From assembly GCA_030824575.1 (NCBI GenBank), contig JAVBXL010000025.1, positions 37,023 to 101,022 on the forward strand: 64,000 nucleotides of DNA, given 5' to 3'. A program made the translations under genes and the position numbers. The notes below the pieces were generated by a model, which was not told where the DNA came from, did no database searches, and was given only the letters and a program-made list of their open reading frames with translations. This DNA is from a bacterium (GTDB taxonomy: Bacteria; Pseudomonadota; Alphaproteobacteria; Sphingomonadales; Sphingomonadaceae). Shown here one piece after another: positions 54,011 through 61,557 of the stretch. How positions within the stretch are numbered: position 1 is the stretch's first letter; each line of letters opens with the position of its first letter.

Positions 54011-54020
54011 CCTGCGGCAG
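53987..54020. terminator. Perfect 15-bp hairpin between convergent genes
   Basis: CTGCCGCAGGTCAGC and GCTGACCTGCGGCAG flank a 4-base loop. The stop codon of the PQQ dehydrogenase lies inside the right arm and the convergent SDR ends nine bases further on, so it can serve both strands. Confidence 0.7.
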
Positions 54021-54028
54021 CATGGCAT

Positions 54029-54790
54029 TTAACGGGCGAGCAAGCCGCCATCCACGGGCAGGCTGATCCCGTTGACGAACGGACAAAGGTCGGAGAGCAG
54101 CCAGCGCGCCGCCTGCGCCACGTCATCCGGCTGACCGAAGCGGCCGACCGAATGGCGCACCAGCAGCGGTTCCAGCGCCGCGGCGAACCCCGCATCGTTG
54201 AACAGCCGATCTTGCGTCATCGGCGTCAGGATCAGGCCCGGCAACACCGCGTTGACGCGCACCTGCGTATCGCCATATTCGCACGACGCCGCGCGGGTCA
54301 GGCCGGTCACGCCCGCCTTGGAGGTGGCATATTCCGCCATATTGGGCGATGCCGCCACCGCCGCGCCGGATGCGGTGTTGACGATGGCGCCGCCGCCCGA
54401 CTGGCGCATCTGCGCAATCTCATGCTTCATGCACAGGAACACGCCATTCAGGTTGATATCGATCACCCGGCGCCATTCCGCAAAACTCAGGTCCGGCACG
54501 ATCTTGCTGGCGAATTCGATGCCGGCATTGTTGAACGCCCCGTCCAGTCGGCCGAAACGCGCCACCGTCGCTGCGACCATGGCGGCGACCGAATCGTCGT
54601 CGGCGACGTCGCAGGCAACGAAGGCGGCTTCCCCGCCCGCAGCGCAGACGGCTTCGGCCGCCGCTGCGCCCGCATCGACGCTCCGGTCCGCGATCATGAC
54701 GCGGGCGCCGTCGCGCGCGAACAGATCCGCCGCGGAACGGCCAATCCCAGAAGCGCCGCCGGTGACGATGATAACCTTGTCCTTCAGCAT
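54029..54790 (-). CDS. SDR-family oxidoreductase
   Basis: A 253-residue classical SDR (VIIVTGGASGIGRSAADLF; FNNAGIEFASKIV; catalytic Ser in IVNTASGAAVAA, Tyr-Lys in AEYATSKAGVTGL; VLPGLILTPMTQDRL; ISLPVDGGLLAR). ATG 54790 has GGAGAG upstream, and the open frame above it has no similarity. It is a single-gene unit with an operator-like site 48 bases upstream, convergent with the PQQ dehydrogenase. It could handle the cytoplasmic alcohol/ketone step next to that enzyme. Confidence 0.86.
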   Translation of the reverse strand: MLKDKVIIVTGGASGIGRSAADLFARDGARVMIADRSVDAGAAAAEAVCAAGGEAAFVACDVADDDSVAAMVAATVARFGRLDGAFNNAGIEFASKIVPDLSFAEWRRVIDINLNGVFLCMKHEIAQMRQSGGGAIVNTASGAAVAASPNMAEYATSKAGVTGLTRAASCEYGDTQVRVNAVLPGLILTPMTQDRLFNDAGFAAALEPLLVRHSVGRFGQPDDVAQAARWLLSDLCPFVNGISLPVDGGLLAR

Positions 54791-54837
54791 GTCGGTCCTC
54801 TCCTTGCCTTCCGCGCCCGCCTTGCATGACGGAATCA

Positions 54838-54852
54838 CGGATAAATTATCGA
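54838..54852. promoter_or_regulatory. Island operator site, variant
   Basis: CGGATA-AAT-TATCGA, one mismatch per half-site from the perfect copy at 48529, 47 bases before the SDR start. Confidence 0.45.
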
Positions 54853-54931
54853 ATTTTATCGATATGCGTTGGGAATGCTCCCCATTTATCGAGGCTATCT
54901 ATTGCATTTTTACTGACCTCGTCAAATTTTT

Positions 54932-54946
54932 CCGAATATATGTCGG
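54932..54946. promoter_or_regulatory. Island operator site
   Basis: CCGAATATATGTCGG, in the region between the divergent SDR and LLM monooxygenase genes. Confidence 0.55.
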
Positions 54947-55183
54947 ATTGACAAAGGGTGGATTGCTCGTCAAAAGAAAGCACCCAGAAGACATGCGCCC
55001 GGCCTGCCGGAGCGGGGAGAGGACAGCCAGATATGCACCATTATGGCAAGGCCCATCTGTGGCCGTCGTTCCCCCGGCGAGCCGCCCGCCGCCTGCTTCC
55101 CGTGATTGCCTGATACCGGGTAGCAATAGTGGGCAGCGCCTTTTCGCGCACGCCCGATGCTGGTCCCAATAGTGGAGAGAGAT

Positions 55184-56341
55184 ATGCAATTTTTCGAGGA
55201 CAGGATGCGGTTCGGGATTTTCATGGGGCCTTATCACAAGCCTGGCCTGAACCCGCTCGTGTCGTTCCAGCAGGATATGCAGACAGTCATCAACCTCGAC
55301 GAACTGGGCTTTGACGAGGCGTGGATCGGCGAACATCATTCCGGCGGCATCGAGACGATCGGCAGCCCCGAACTGTTCATCGCTGCGGCGGCCGAGCGGA
55401 CCAAGCGCATCAAGCTGGGCACCGGCGCGATCACCCTGCCCTATCACAACCCTTTATGGGTCGCGGACCGGATCGTACAGCTCGACTATCAGACGCGCGG
55501 CCGGATGATGTTCGGCGTCGCGCCGGGCCAACTGGTGCAGGACGCGCAGATGATGGGCCTGCACCCCTCGCAAAACCGCCAGCGGTTGCAGGAAGCGCTG
55601 GAGGTCATTATCCCGCTGTTCAAGGGCGAGCGGGTGACGCGCAAGACCGACTGGTTCGACTTGCAGGACGCGCGGCTGCAAATGCTGCCCTATTCCAATT
55701 TCGACATGGCCACGGTCAGCGTCCTGTCCCCGTCCGGCCCGCTGCTCGCCGGGCGGCACGGCATGGGGATGCTGTCGGTCGCGGCCACCGACCCGGACGG
55801 GATCGAAAAGTTGCTGGGCCATTGGCAGATCATGGAGCAGGAAGCCGCCAGCCACGGCCAGCCCAAGCCGTTGCGCAAGGATTGGCGCCTGATGGGGCCG
55901 ATGCACCTGGCTGAAACCATGGAGCAGGCCAAGGAAGATGTCCGCTACGGCCTGTCGATGCTGGAGGATTATCGCGCCCACATCAACCCGGCGCCCGATA
56001 TCGATTGGTGGGACATCGACAAGATCGTGGACATGCTGAACGAGAGCGGCGCGGCCGTCATCGGCACGCCGGACATGGCGCGCGCGCAGATCAACCGCCT
56101 GATCGAAAAGTCCGGCGGCTTCGGCACCTATCTGCTGATGGGCGTCGATTGGGCGCGTTATCCCGCGACGGTGCGCAGCCACCAGTTGTTCGCCGAGGAG
56201 GTCATGCCATATTTCAACGGCCTGGGCGATCCGCTGCGCAAGAGCTTCGAGGAGGTCATGGCGACGGGCTATGCCGGGGCGCAGCTGACTGCCGCAGCGC
56301 AAGCCTCCATGATCGAGAAGTATAAGCGCGGATCGGTCTGA
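55184..56341 (+). CDS. LLM flavin monooxygenase, limonene-monooxygenase (LimB)-like
   Basis: A 385-residue luciferase-like flavoenzyme: MRFGIFMGPYHKPGLNP, NLDELGFDEAWIGEHHSGG, KLGTGAITLPYHNPLWVADR and DYQTRGRMMFGVAPGQLVQDA resemble limonene 1,2-monooxygenase and relatives. In that family it epoxidises a cyclic alkene with FMNH2 and O2, and can also carry out Baeyer-Villiger oxidation of cyclic ketones. ATG 55184 has GGAGAGAG upstream. The next gene encodes a limonene-epoxide-hydrolase homologue, which supports an epoxidation role (inference). Confidence 0.85.
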   Translation: MQFFEDRMRFGIFMGPYHKPGLNPLVSFQQDMQTVINLDELGFDEAWIGEHHSGGIETIGSPELFIAAAAERTKRIKLGTGAITLPYHNPLWVADRIVQLDYQTRGRMMFGVAPGQLVQDAQMMGLHPSQNRQRLQEALEVIIPLFKGERVTRKTDWFDLQDARLQMLPYSNFDMATVSVLSPSGPLLAGRHGMGMLSVAATDPDGIEKLLGHWQIMEQEAASHGQPKPLRKDWRLMGPMHLAETMEQAKEDVRYGLSMLEDYRAHINPAPDIDWWDIDKIVDMLNESGAAVIGTPDMARAQINRLIEKSGGFGTYLLMGVDWARYPATVRSHQLFAEEVMPYFNGLGDPLRKSFEEVMATGYAGAQLTAAAQASMIEKYKRGSV

Positions 56342-56425
56342 ACGACGGCGCGCGGATCATTAGCGCGGAACAAATTGAGATGCTGGCCGCACGATCGGCA
56401 TGGCACGCAGGAGAGGATGAGCGGC

Positions 56426-56839
56426 ATGCCGATAGCCTATAGCGACGATGAAACCATGGTGCTGGAGTTTCTGGACCATTGGGAAGGCGGCAATGTCGAT
56501 GTCCTGCTTGGCTATTTTGCGGACGGTGCCAGCTATATCGACATGCCCCTGCCGCCGCGCGAAGGGAAAGACCAGATCCGTGCCTATATGGATAGCGTTT
56601 TTTCCGCCTTTTCAGTGCGGATCGAAACGCTCAGCATCGCCTCACGCGACCGCACCATCTTTACCGAGCGGGTGGACTATCTGGAATTAAAGTCCGACCC
56701 GTCCGTCGTCGTGCCTCTGCCGGTCACCGGCGTCATGGAAGTGGGCGATGGCAAGATTGTCGCCTGGCGCGACTATCTGGACCTGCGCACGGCGGAGGAA
56801 GGGCTGGGCATCACCATAAGGCCGATCCAAAACGCCTGA
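56426..56839 (+). CDS. Limonene-1,2-epoxide-hydrolase family protein
   Basis: A 137-residue NTF2-fold protein. It follows the limonene-epoxide hydrolase pattern: EFLDHWEGGNVDVLLGYF, YIDMPLPPREGKDQ, FTERVDYLEL and GKIVAWRDYLDLRTAEEGL. The catalytic Asp-Arg-Asp set is present (Arg82, Asp84, Asp116), as is the water-holding Tyr37, but the partner Asn is Asp39. It would open an epoxide to a diol by one-step water attack. The start at 56426 has GGAGAGG nine bases upstream. It follows the LimB-like gene by 84 bases on the same strand. Confidence 0.78.
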   Translation: MPIAYSDDETMVLEFLDHWEGGNVDVLLGYFADGASYIDMPLPPREGKDQIRAYMDSVFSAFSVRIETLSIASRDRTIFTERVDYLELKSDPSVVVPLPVTGVMEVGDGKIVAWRDYLDLRTAEEGLGITIRPIQNA

Positions 56840-56871
56840 GGGCGGCGTTCATCACAAATGGGAGGATATTC

Positions 56872-57315
56872 ATGGGAGAATTGACCGGCGCGACCCTGGG
56901 GCTGTTTCTGGCCGCCACGCTGTTCCAGCTAGTCGGCGCTTCACTGTTGCCAATGACGCGCGGCATGACGGCTCCTTGGCCTTGCGCCGCCGTCTTTGCC
57001 TGCTATGCGGTCGGCCTGGTCTGCATGGCGCGGCTGGCTGGGCGGCGCGATCTTTTGCATGGGCGTTTCCTTCAGATATTAGGGCCGTCGCCCGGCCGGT
57101 CCGCGACGTCCGACAGGAATTCCAGCAACGCCGCCGTCACTTCGGCCGGGCGTTCGGCCGTCGTCCAGTGCCCGCAACCCGGCAGCATACGCTCCATCCG
57201 CAGATCGGGACAAAGCGTGCGCTGCGTTTCCAGCCCACGGTCGAACATCAGCAGCACGATCTCCCGGTCACCGCACAGAAAGCCGGTGGGTTGCCTGATC
57301 GTCTGGTCGCCATAG
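56872..57315 (+). pseudogene. Truncated small-multidrug-resistance (EmrE-like) transporter
   Basis: GGGAGG and an ATG start a frame whose first 65 residues resemble the first two helices of SMR transporters (GLFLAATLFQLVGASLLPMT; WPCAAVFACYAVGLVCMARL). The essential Glu of helix 1 is Gln. After about 57070 the frame runs antisense through the 3' end of the epoxide-hydrolase gene and the sequence becomes Ser/Arg-rich, so helices 3 and 4 are lost. Most likely a relic cut by the rearrangement that placed the hydrolase here. A functional two-helix product is possible but unlikely. Confidence 0.5.
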
Positions 57316-58061
57316 GCGCGGGCCTGCGCTTCATTCGCGTCCCAGTTCCTGTACCAGCACAGCGATCCATAAAAACCGTTGCGCGCAAAGGGTTCGGCAT
57401 GGGCGTCCAGTTCCGCGTCGCTCATGAAGGATAATGGCCCTTCCGGCGGCGTCATGAGGCCGGGCAATAGCGGTGCGTCCAGAGGACGGGGCTTCAACCA
57501 TTCCCCGAAGGGTGCGTCGCCAGACAGGGCATGGAATATCCGTTTCAGACTATCCCTGGCGTCGCGCCCCAGTTCCTGCTCGGCCGGCCCGATCGGCTCG
57601 AAATAGCGCATATAATAAAAACGGTCGGGATAGGCGGAGTCGAACCATTCATGCGCGCTCACCAGGCTGGGCAGGCGATGCGGCACACCCAGGGAGAAGA
57701 CGGCGCGAACCCGATCGGGAAAGCGCTGCGCCGTGCGCCACGCCACCGGCGATCCCCAGTCATGGCCGACGGAGACCCACGTCCGTTCGCCCAGCGCATC
57801 GGCGATGGCGGCGATGTCATCGGCGGCATGATCGATGCTGTAGACGTGCGGGTCTTCCGGGGCGGATGATGCGCCATAGCCGCGCATGTCGGGAACCGCG
57901 ACGCGATATCCCGCGTCCGCCAGCGGACCGATCTGGTGACGATAGCCCAGCCCCAGGTCTGGCCAGCCATGGATCAGAATGACGAGCGGCCCGCTGCCCG
58001 CAACGGTCACGGACAGAGTGGCATCGCCCGAACGAACGAATATGCGCTGCGTACTGGTCAT
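57072..58061 (-). CDS. Alpha/beta-hydrolase epoxide hydrolase
   Basis: A 329-residue alpha/beta hydrolase of the soluble epoxide hydrolase type. HGWP (31-34) forms the oxyanion hole, the nucleophile elbow SVGHDWGSPVAW carries Asp101 rather than Ser, cap-domain tyrosines occur in DRFYYMRYFEPIG, and the His is in LPGCGHWTTAERP. The Asp nucleophile separates it from esterases, although haloalkane dehalogenases share it. With the LEH-family protein encoded just before it on the other strand, the island has two unrelated epoxide-hydrolase folds. An operator-like site lies 53 bases upstream. Confidence 0.85.
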   Translation of the reverse strand: MTSTQRIFVRSGDATLSVTVAGSGPLVILIHGWPDLGLGYRHQIGPLADAGYRVAVPDMRGYGASSAPEDPHVYSIDHAADDIAAIADALGERTWVSVGHDWGSPVAWRTAQRFPDRVRAVFSLGVPHRLPSLVSAHEWFDSAYPDRFYYMRYFEPIGPAEQELGRDARDSLKRIFHALSGDAPFGEWLKPRPLDAPLLPGLMTPPEGPLSFMSDAELDAHAEPFARNGFYGSLCWYRNWDANEAQARAYGDQTIRQPTGFLCGDREIVLLMFDRGLETQRTLCPDLRMERMLPGCGHWTTAERPAEVTAALLEFLSDVADRPGDGPNI

Positions 58062-58113
58062 GGCAGGATCCTCCCCATTTATGCGGCCAGCATAGCTAGA
58101 GCTTGCATTTTAT

Positions 58114-58128
58114 GCGAGATAAAATCGA
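58114..58128. promoter_or_regulatory. Island operator site, weaker copy
   Basis: GCGAGATAAAATCGA, 52 bases upstream of the epoxide-hydrolase start. Confidence 0.35.
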
Positions 58129-58311
58129 TCTTGATTCGGATTATTGGCGATAAGTAACAGGTCTTCCCTTCCCGAAACGCCGGGCCATGACTGGCCTGCG
58201 CCATATTGCCGATGTAGCTTGCTGGCTCTTTATCTGAATTTCCCATGAAAGTCGTGCGCCACCTCGCCGAACGCCCAGTCAAAAAGGCACTTGTCTTTTT
58301 GCTATTATTTC

Positions 58312-58326
58312 CCGACAATGATTCGG
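58312..58326. promoter_or_regulatory. Island operator site
   Basis: CCGACAATGATTCGG, 41 bases upstream of the SDR TTG start. Confidence 0.55.
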
Positions 58327-58367
58327 ATAATAGCGAAAGCAACACGCATTTCGGAAGGGAGGGGATA

Positions 58368-59174
58368 TTGACCCAGCAGTTCGAGGGTAAAGTCGCGCTC
58401 GTGACCGGCGGCGCTTCGGGCATCGGCGCCGCCTTCGCCCGTACCATCGTGCGCGATGGCGGCCGGATCGCGATCGCCGATCTCAACGAGGATATGGGGC
58501 TGGCGCTGGTCGCCGAGTTGGGCACCGACAAGGCCAGTTTCACCCGCACCGACGTATCGCAGCAGGACGATGTCATCGCCTTTGTCGATGGGGCGGCGGC
58601 GCATTTCGGGCGGATCGACATATTGTTCAACAATGCCGGCATCGGCGGCATGGGCACCACGCTGGACCTGGACGCCGCGACGTTCCGGCGGGTGATAGAG
58701 GTCGATCTATTTTCGGTCTTCTACGGGTGCAAGGCCGCGCTGCCGCACATGTTGCGCAACGGATCGGGGGCGATCGTCAACAATGCCTCCATCGCCGGGA
58801 TGCTGGGCGATTTCGGCATGACCGCCTACAACACGGCCAAGGGCGGCGTGGTCAACTATACCCGCGCGCTGGCGATGGACATGGCCAAATCGGGCATCCG
58901 CGTGAACGCCGTCTGCCCCGGTTGCGTCGATACGCCCCTGTTTGCGGGGCTGAAGGCCGCGCAAAGCGTATTCGACAATTTCATCCGCGCCGTCCCGATG
59001 GCGCGGATCGGCCAGGCCGAGGAAATCGCCGAAGTCGTCGCCTTTCTGGCGTCAGACAAGGCGTCCTATATGACCGGCACAGTGATCCCGGTCGATGGCG
59101 GCATCACCGCCACATCCGGCTTCCCCGACCTCGCGCCCTTCATGGAGATATTGCAGAAGGGCTTCAACGCATGA
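58368..59174 (+). CDS. SDR-family oxidoreductase
   Basis: A 268-residue classical SDR (VALVTGGASGIGAAFARTIV; FNNAGIGGMGTTLDL; NNASIAGMLGDFGMTAYNTA; VCPGCVDTPLFAGL; MTGTVIPVDGG). The start is TTG 58368 with AAGGGAGGGG just upstream; an ATG at 58245 lies above the operator-like site and would add 41 unrelated residues. First gene of an operon SDR - PQQ dehydrogenase - cupin - flavin oxidoreductase - SDR, so it probably acts on the same alcohol/ketone series. Confidence 0.86.
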   Translation: MTQQFEGKVALVTGGASGIGAAFARTIVRDGGRIAIADLNEDMGLALVAELGTDKASFTRTDVSQQDDVIAFVDGAAAHFGRIDILFNNAGIGGMGTTLDLDAATFRRVIEVDLFSVFYGCKAALPHMLRNGSGAIVNNASIAGMLGDFGMTAYNTAKGGVVNYTRALAMDMAKSGIRVNAVCPGCVDTPLFAGLKAAQSVFDNFIRAVPMARIGQAEEIAEVVAFLASDKASYMTGTVIPVDGGITATSGFPDLAPFMEILQKGFNA

Positions 59175-59211
59175 CGGCGGTGACGGCCGTTTCGGGGCAA
59201 TCGATCCGTCC

Positions 59212-61557
59212 ATGATCTGGCTAACCCGCCTTCTCGCCGCGCTGCTGCTGCTCGTCGGGCTGATCGTGGCTGCGGGTGGGGCGTATCTGATCTGGCTGGG
59301 CGGATCGCCTTATTATCTGCCGGGCGGTATCGCCGTGGCGCTGAGCGGTTACTGGCTGTGGCGCGGCGACCGCCGGGCGGGCTGGCTATATGCCCTGTTC
59401 CTGGCCATCACGATCGTCTGGGCGCTGTGCGAAGTCGGTTTGGACGGCTGGCAACTGACCGCCCGGATCGTCGGCCCGGCGCTGTTCGGCCTCCCCTTTC
59501 TGTTGCCCTTCATCCGTCGCCGGGTGGGCAAAGGTGCGGTTGCGGCGGGGCTGGCCAGCCTTGTAGCTTTCCTGCTGGTCCTGGGCTGCGCGCTCCAGTC
59601 ACCCATGGAGATTGCCGCCCTGTCCGGCCGGAGCGGCACCCCAGTCGCCACCCCCGGCGATCCCGGTCTATGGCCCAGCTGGGGCCGCGACGACGCCGGC
59701 ACCCGCTTTTCGCCGCTGACGCAGATCACGCCGGCCAATGTCGATACGCTGCAACTGGCCTGGACCTTCGACACCGGTCACGACCCGATGCGCGCGCGCG
59801 TCCCCAGCCCGCTGCAATCCACGCCGCTGATGGTGGACGGCAAGCTGCTGCTCTGCACCCAGACCAATATCGTGTTCGCTCTCGACCCCGAAACGGGTAA
59901 GCCGCTCTGGCGGTTCGACCCGAAGGTCGAACCCAAGGGCGGTTCGGCGGTGCGCACCTGCCGCGGCGTCGCCTATCATGACGGCGGCGCAGCAGCGCCC
60001 GCCCCATGCCCACGCCGCGTCATTACCGCAACCTATGGCGCGCAGCTGATCGCGCTCGACAGCGCCACCGGCCGTCCCTGCCCCGGCTTTGGCGAGGGTG
60101 GCTTCGTCGATCTTAACCAGGGCATGGGCCGCACCGCGCCCGGCCTCTATTATATCAGTTCAGCGCCGGTGATCATCGGCGACGTTATCGTACTGGGCGG
60201 TTGGGTCGCGGACAATGTCAGCACGGACGAACCGTCGGGCGTGGTGCGCGGTTACGACGTCACCACCGGCGCGCTGCGCTGGGCGTGGGACATGGGCAAT
60301 CCGAACAATGCGCATGGCCCAGCGCCAGGCGAAGCCTATACCCGCTCCACGCCCAACAGCTGGGCGCCGATGAGCGCCGACGCGAAACTGGGCCTGGTGT
60401 TCGTTCCCACCGGCAATGCGACGCCCGATCATTTCGGCGCCTATCGTTCCGCGCTGAGCGAAAAATATAGCAGTTCCGTCGTCGCGCTGGATGCGGCGAC
60501 CGGCGCGGTGCGCTGGTCGTTCCAGACCGCGCATCACGACCTGTGGGACTATGACGTCGCATCGCAACCGACCCTGATCGACCTGCCCGCGCCCGACGGC
60601 ACGATCCCTGCGCTGGTCCAGCCGACCAAGCGCGGCGAATTGTTCCTGCTCGACCGGCGCACAGGCAAGCCGCTGGCCGAAGTCCGCGAACAGCCGGCAC
60701 CGCAGGCGGGCAAGGTGCCGGAGGAGCGCCTCTCCCCCACCCAGCCCTTCTCCGTCGGCATGCCTTCGATCGCGGGCGATCGGATCAGCGAGCGCGACAT
60801 GTGGGGCATCACCCCGATCGACCAGCTGTGGTGCCGCATTCATTTCCGCAAGCTGCGCTATGACGGCCCCAACACGCCGCCTGGGCTGACCGAATCCCTG
60901 CTCTACCCCAGCCTGGGCGGGGGCATGAACTGGAGCGGGGTGTCCTATGATCCCGAACGGCGGCTGCTAATGGTCAACAGCATCTATTATCCCACGTTGA
61001 TGCAGCTGGTCCCGCGCGCCGCAGCGGGCGGCGGCGCGGGACCGGGGGCGAGCCATAACGCCACCGATTTCGCCGCGCCCCTGCCTATGGCGGGCACCCC
61101 CTATGGCGCGCGGCTGCGCGGCTTCACCAGCCCGCTCGGCACGCTCTGTCTCGCGCCGCCCTATGGCCGCATGACCGCGATCGACATGACGACGCGCAAG
61201 ATCGCCTGGCAGCGCCCCGTCGGCACCGTGCGCGACAGCGGCCCGTTGGGGCTGGAGGTCGGCCTGCCGATCCGCATGGGGATGCCCGGTTTCGGCGGGA
61301 CGCTGGTGACGCGCAGCGGCCTCACCTTCTTCGGGGGCGTAAAGGAACGCGCCTTCCGCGCCTTTGCGACGGACACGGGCAAGGAACTGTGGTCGGTCCG
61401 CATGCCAGCCAGCGGCAATGCCAATCCCATGACCTATGTCAGTCCCCGCAGCGGACGGCAGTTCGTGGTCATCGCCGCCACCGGCCATGTCACGTCGCAA
61501 TCCTTTCCGCTCGGCCGCACCTTCCACGCCTATGCGCTGCCACAGGAGGCAAAATGA
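59212..61557 (+). CDS. Membrane-bound PQQ-dependent dehydrogenase (paralogue of 51608)
   Basis: A 781-residue quinoprotein with about five N-terminal helices (about 1-130; GLIVAAGGAYLIWLGGSPYY) and a periplasmic propeller with HHDLWDYDVASQPTLIDLP, QPTKRGELFLLDRRTGKP, TPIDQLWCRIHFRKLRYDG and SGGLTFFG-like blade closures. Gene order and motifs mirror the protein at 51608, but loops differ, so the two may take successive or stereoisomeric alcohols. ATG 59212 begins the first membrane helix. It overlaps the cupin start (ATGA), tying the two steps together. Confidence 0.87.
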   Translation: MIWLTRLLAALLLLVGLIVAAGGAYLIWLGGSPYYLPGGIAVALSGYWLWRGDRRAGWLYALFLAITIVWALCEVGLDGWQLTARIVGPALFGLPFLLPFIRRRVGKGAVAAGLASLVAFLLVLGCALQSPMEIAALSGRSGTPVATPGDPGLWPSWGRDDAGTRFSPLTQITPANVDTLQLAWTFDTGHDPMRARVPSPLQSTPLMVDGKLLLCTQTNIVFALDPETGKPLWRFDPKVEPKGGSAVRTCRGVAYHDGGAAAPAPCPRRVITATYGAQLIALDSATGRPCPGFGEGGFVDLNQGMGRTAPGLYYISSAPVIIGDVIVLGGWVADNVSTDEPSGVVRGYDVTTGALRWAWDMGNPNNAHGPAPGEAYTRSTPNSWAPMSADAKLGLVFVPTGNATPDHFGAYRSALSEKYSSSVVALDAATGAVRWSFQTAHHDLWDYDVASQPTLIDLPAPDGTIPALVQPTKRGELFLLDRRTGKPLAEVREQPAPQAGKVPEERLSPTQPFSVGMPSIAGDRISERDMWGITPIDQLWCRIHFRKLRYDGPNTPPGLTESLLYPSLGGGMNWSGVSYDPERRLLMVNSIYYPTLMQLVPRAAAGGGAGPGASHNATDFAAPLPMAGTPYGARLRGFTSPLGTLCLAPPYGRMTAIDMTTRKIAWQRPVGTVRDSGPLGLEVGLPIRMGMPGFGGTLVTRSGLTFFGGVKERAFRAFATDTGKELWSVRMPASGNANPMTYVSPRSGRQFVVIAATGHVTSQSFPLGRTFHAYALPQEAK

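Larger units (their letters stand above)
54791..55183. other. 393-base divergent regulatory region
   Basis: Lies between the SDR and the LimB-like monooxygenase. It holds two operator-like sites in an AT-rich stretch (54838-54950), then GC-rich leader DNA. No convincing gene. Confidence 0.5.
58062..58367. other. 306-base divergent regulatory region
   Basis: Lies between the epoxide hydrolase and SDR genes, with two operator-like sites (58114, 58312). A frame runs through it into the SDR but encodes no SDR-like N-terminus. Confidence 0.5.
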
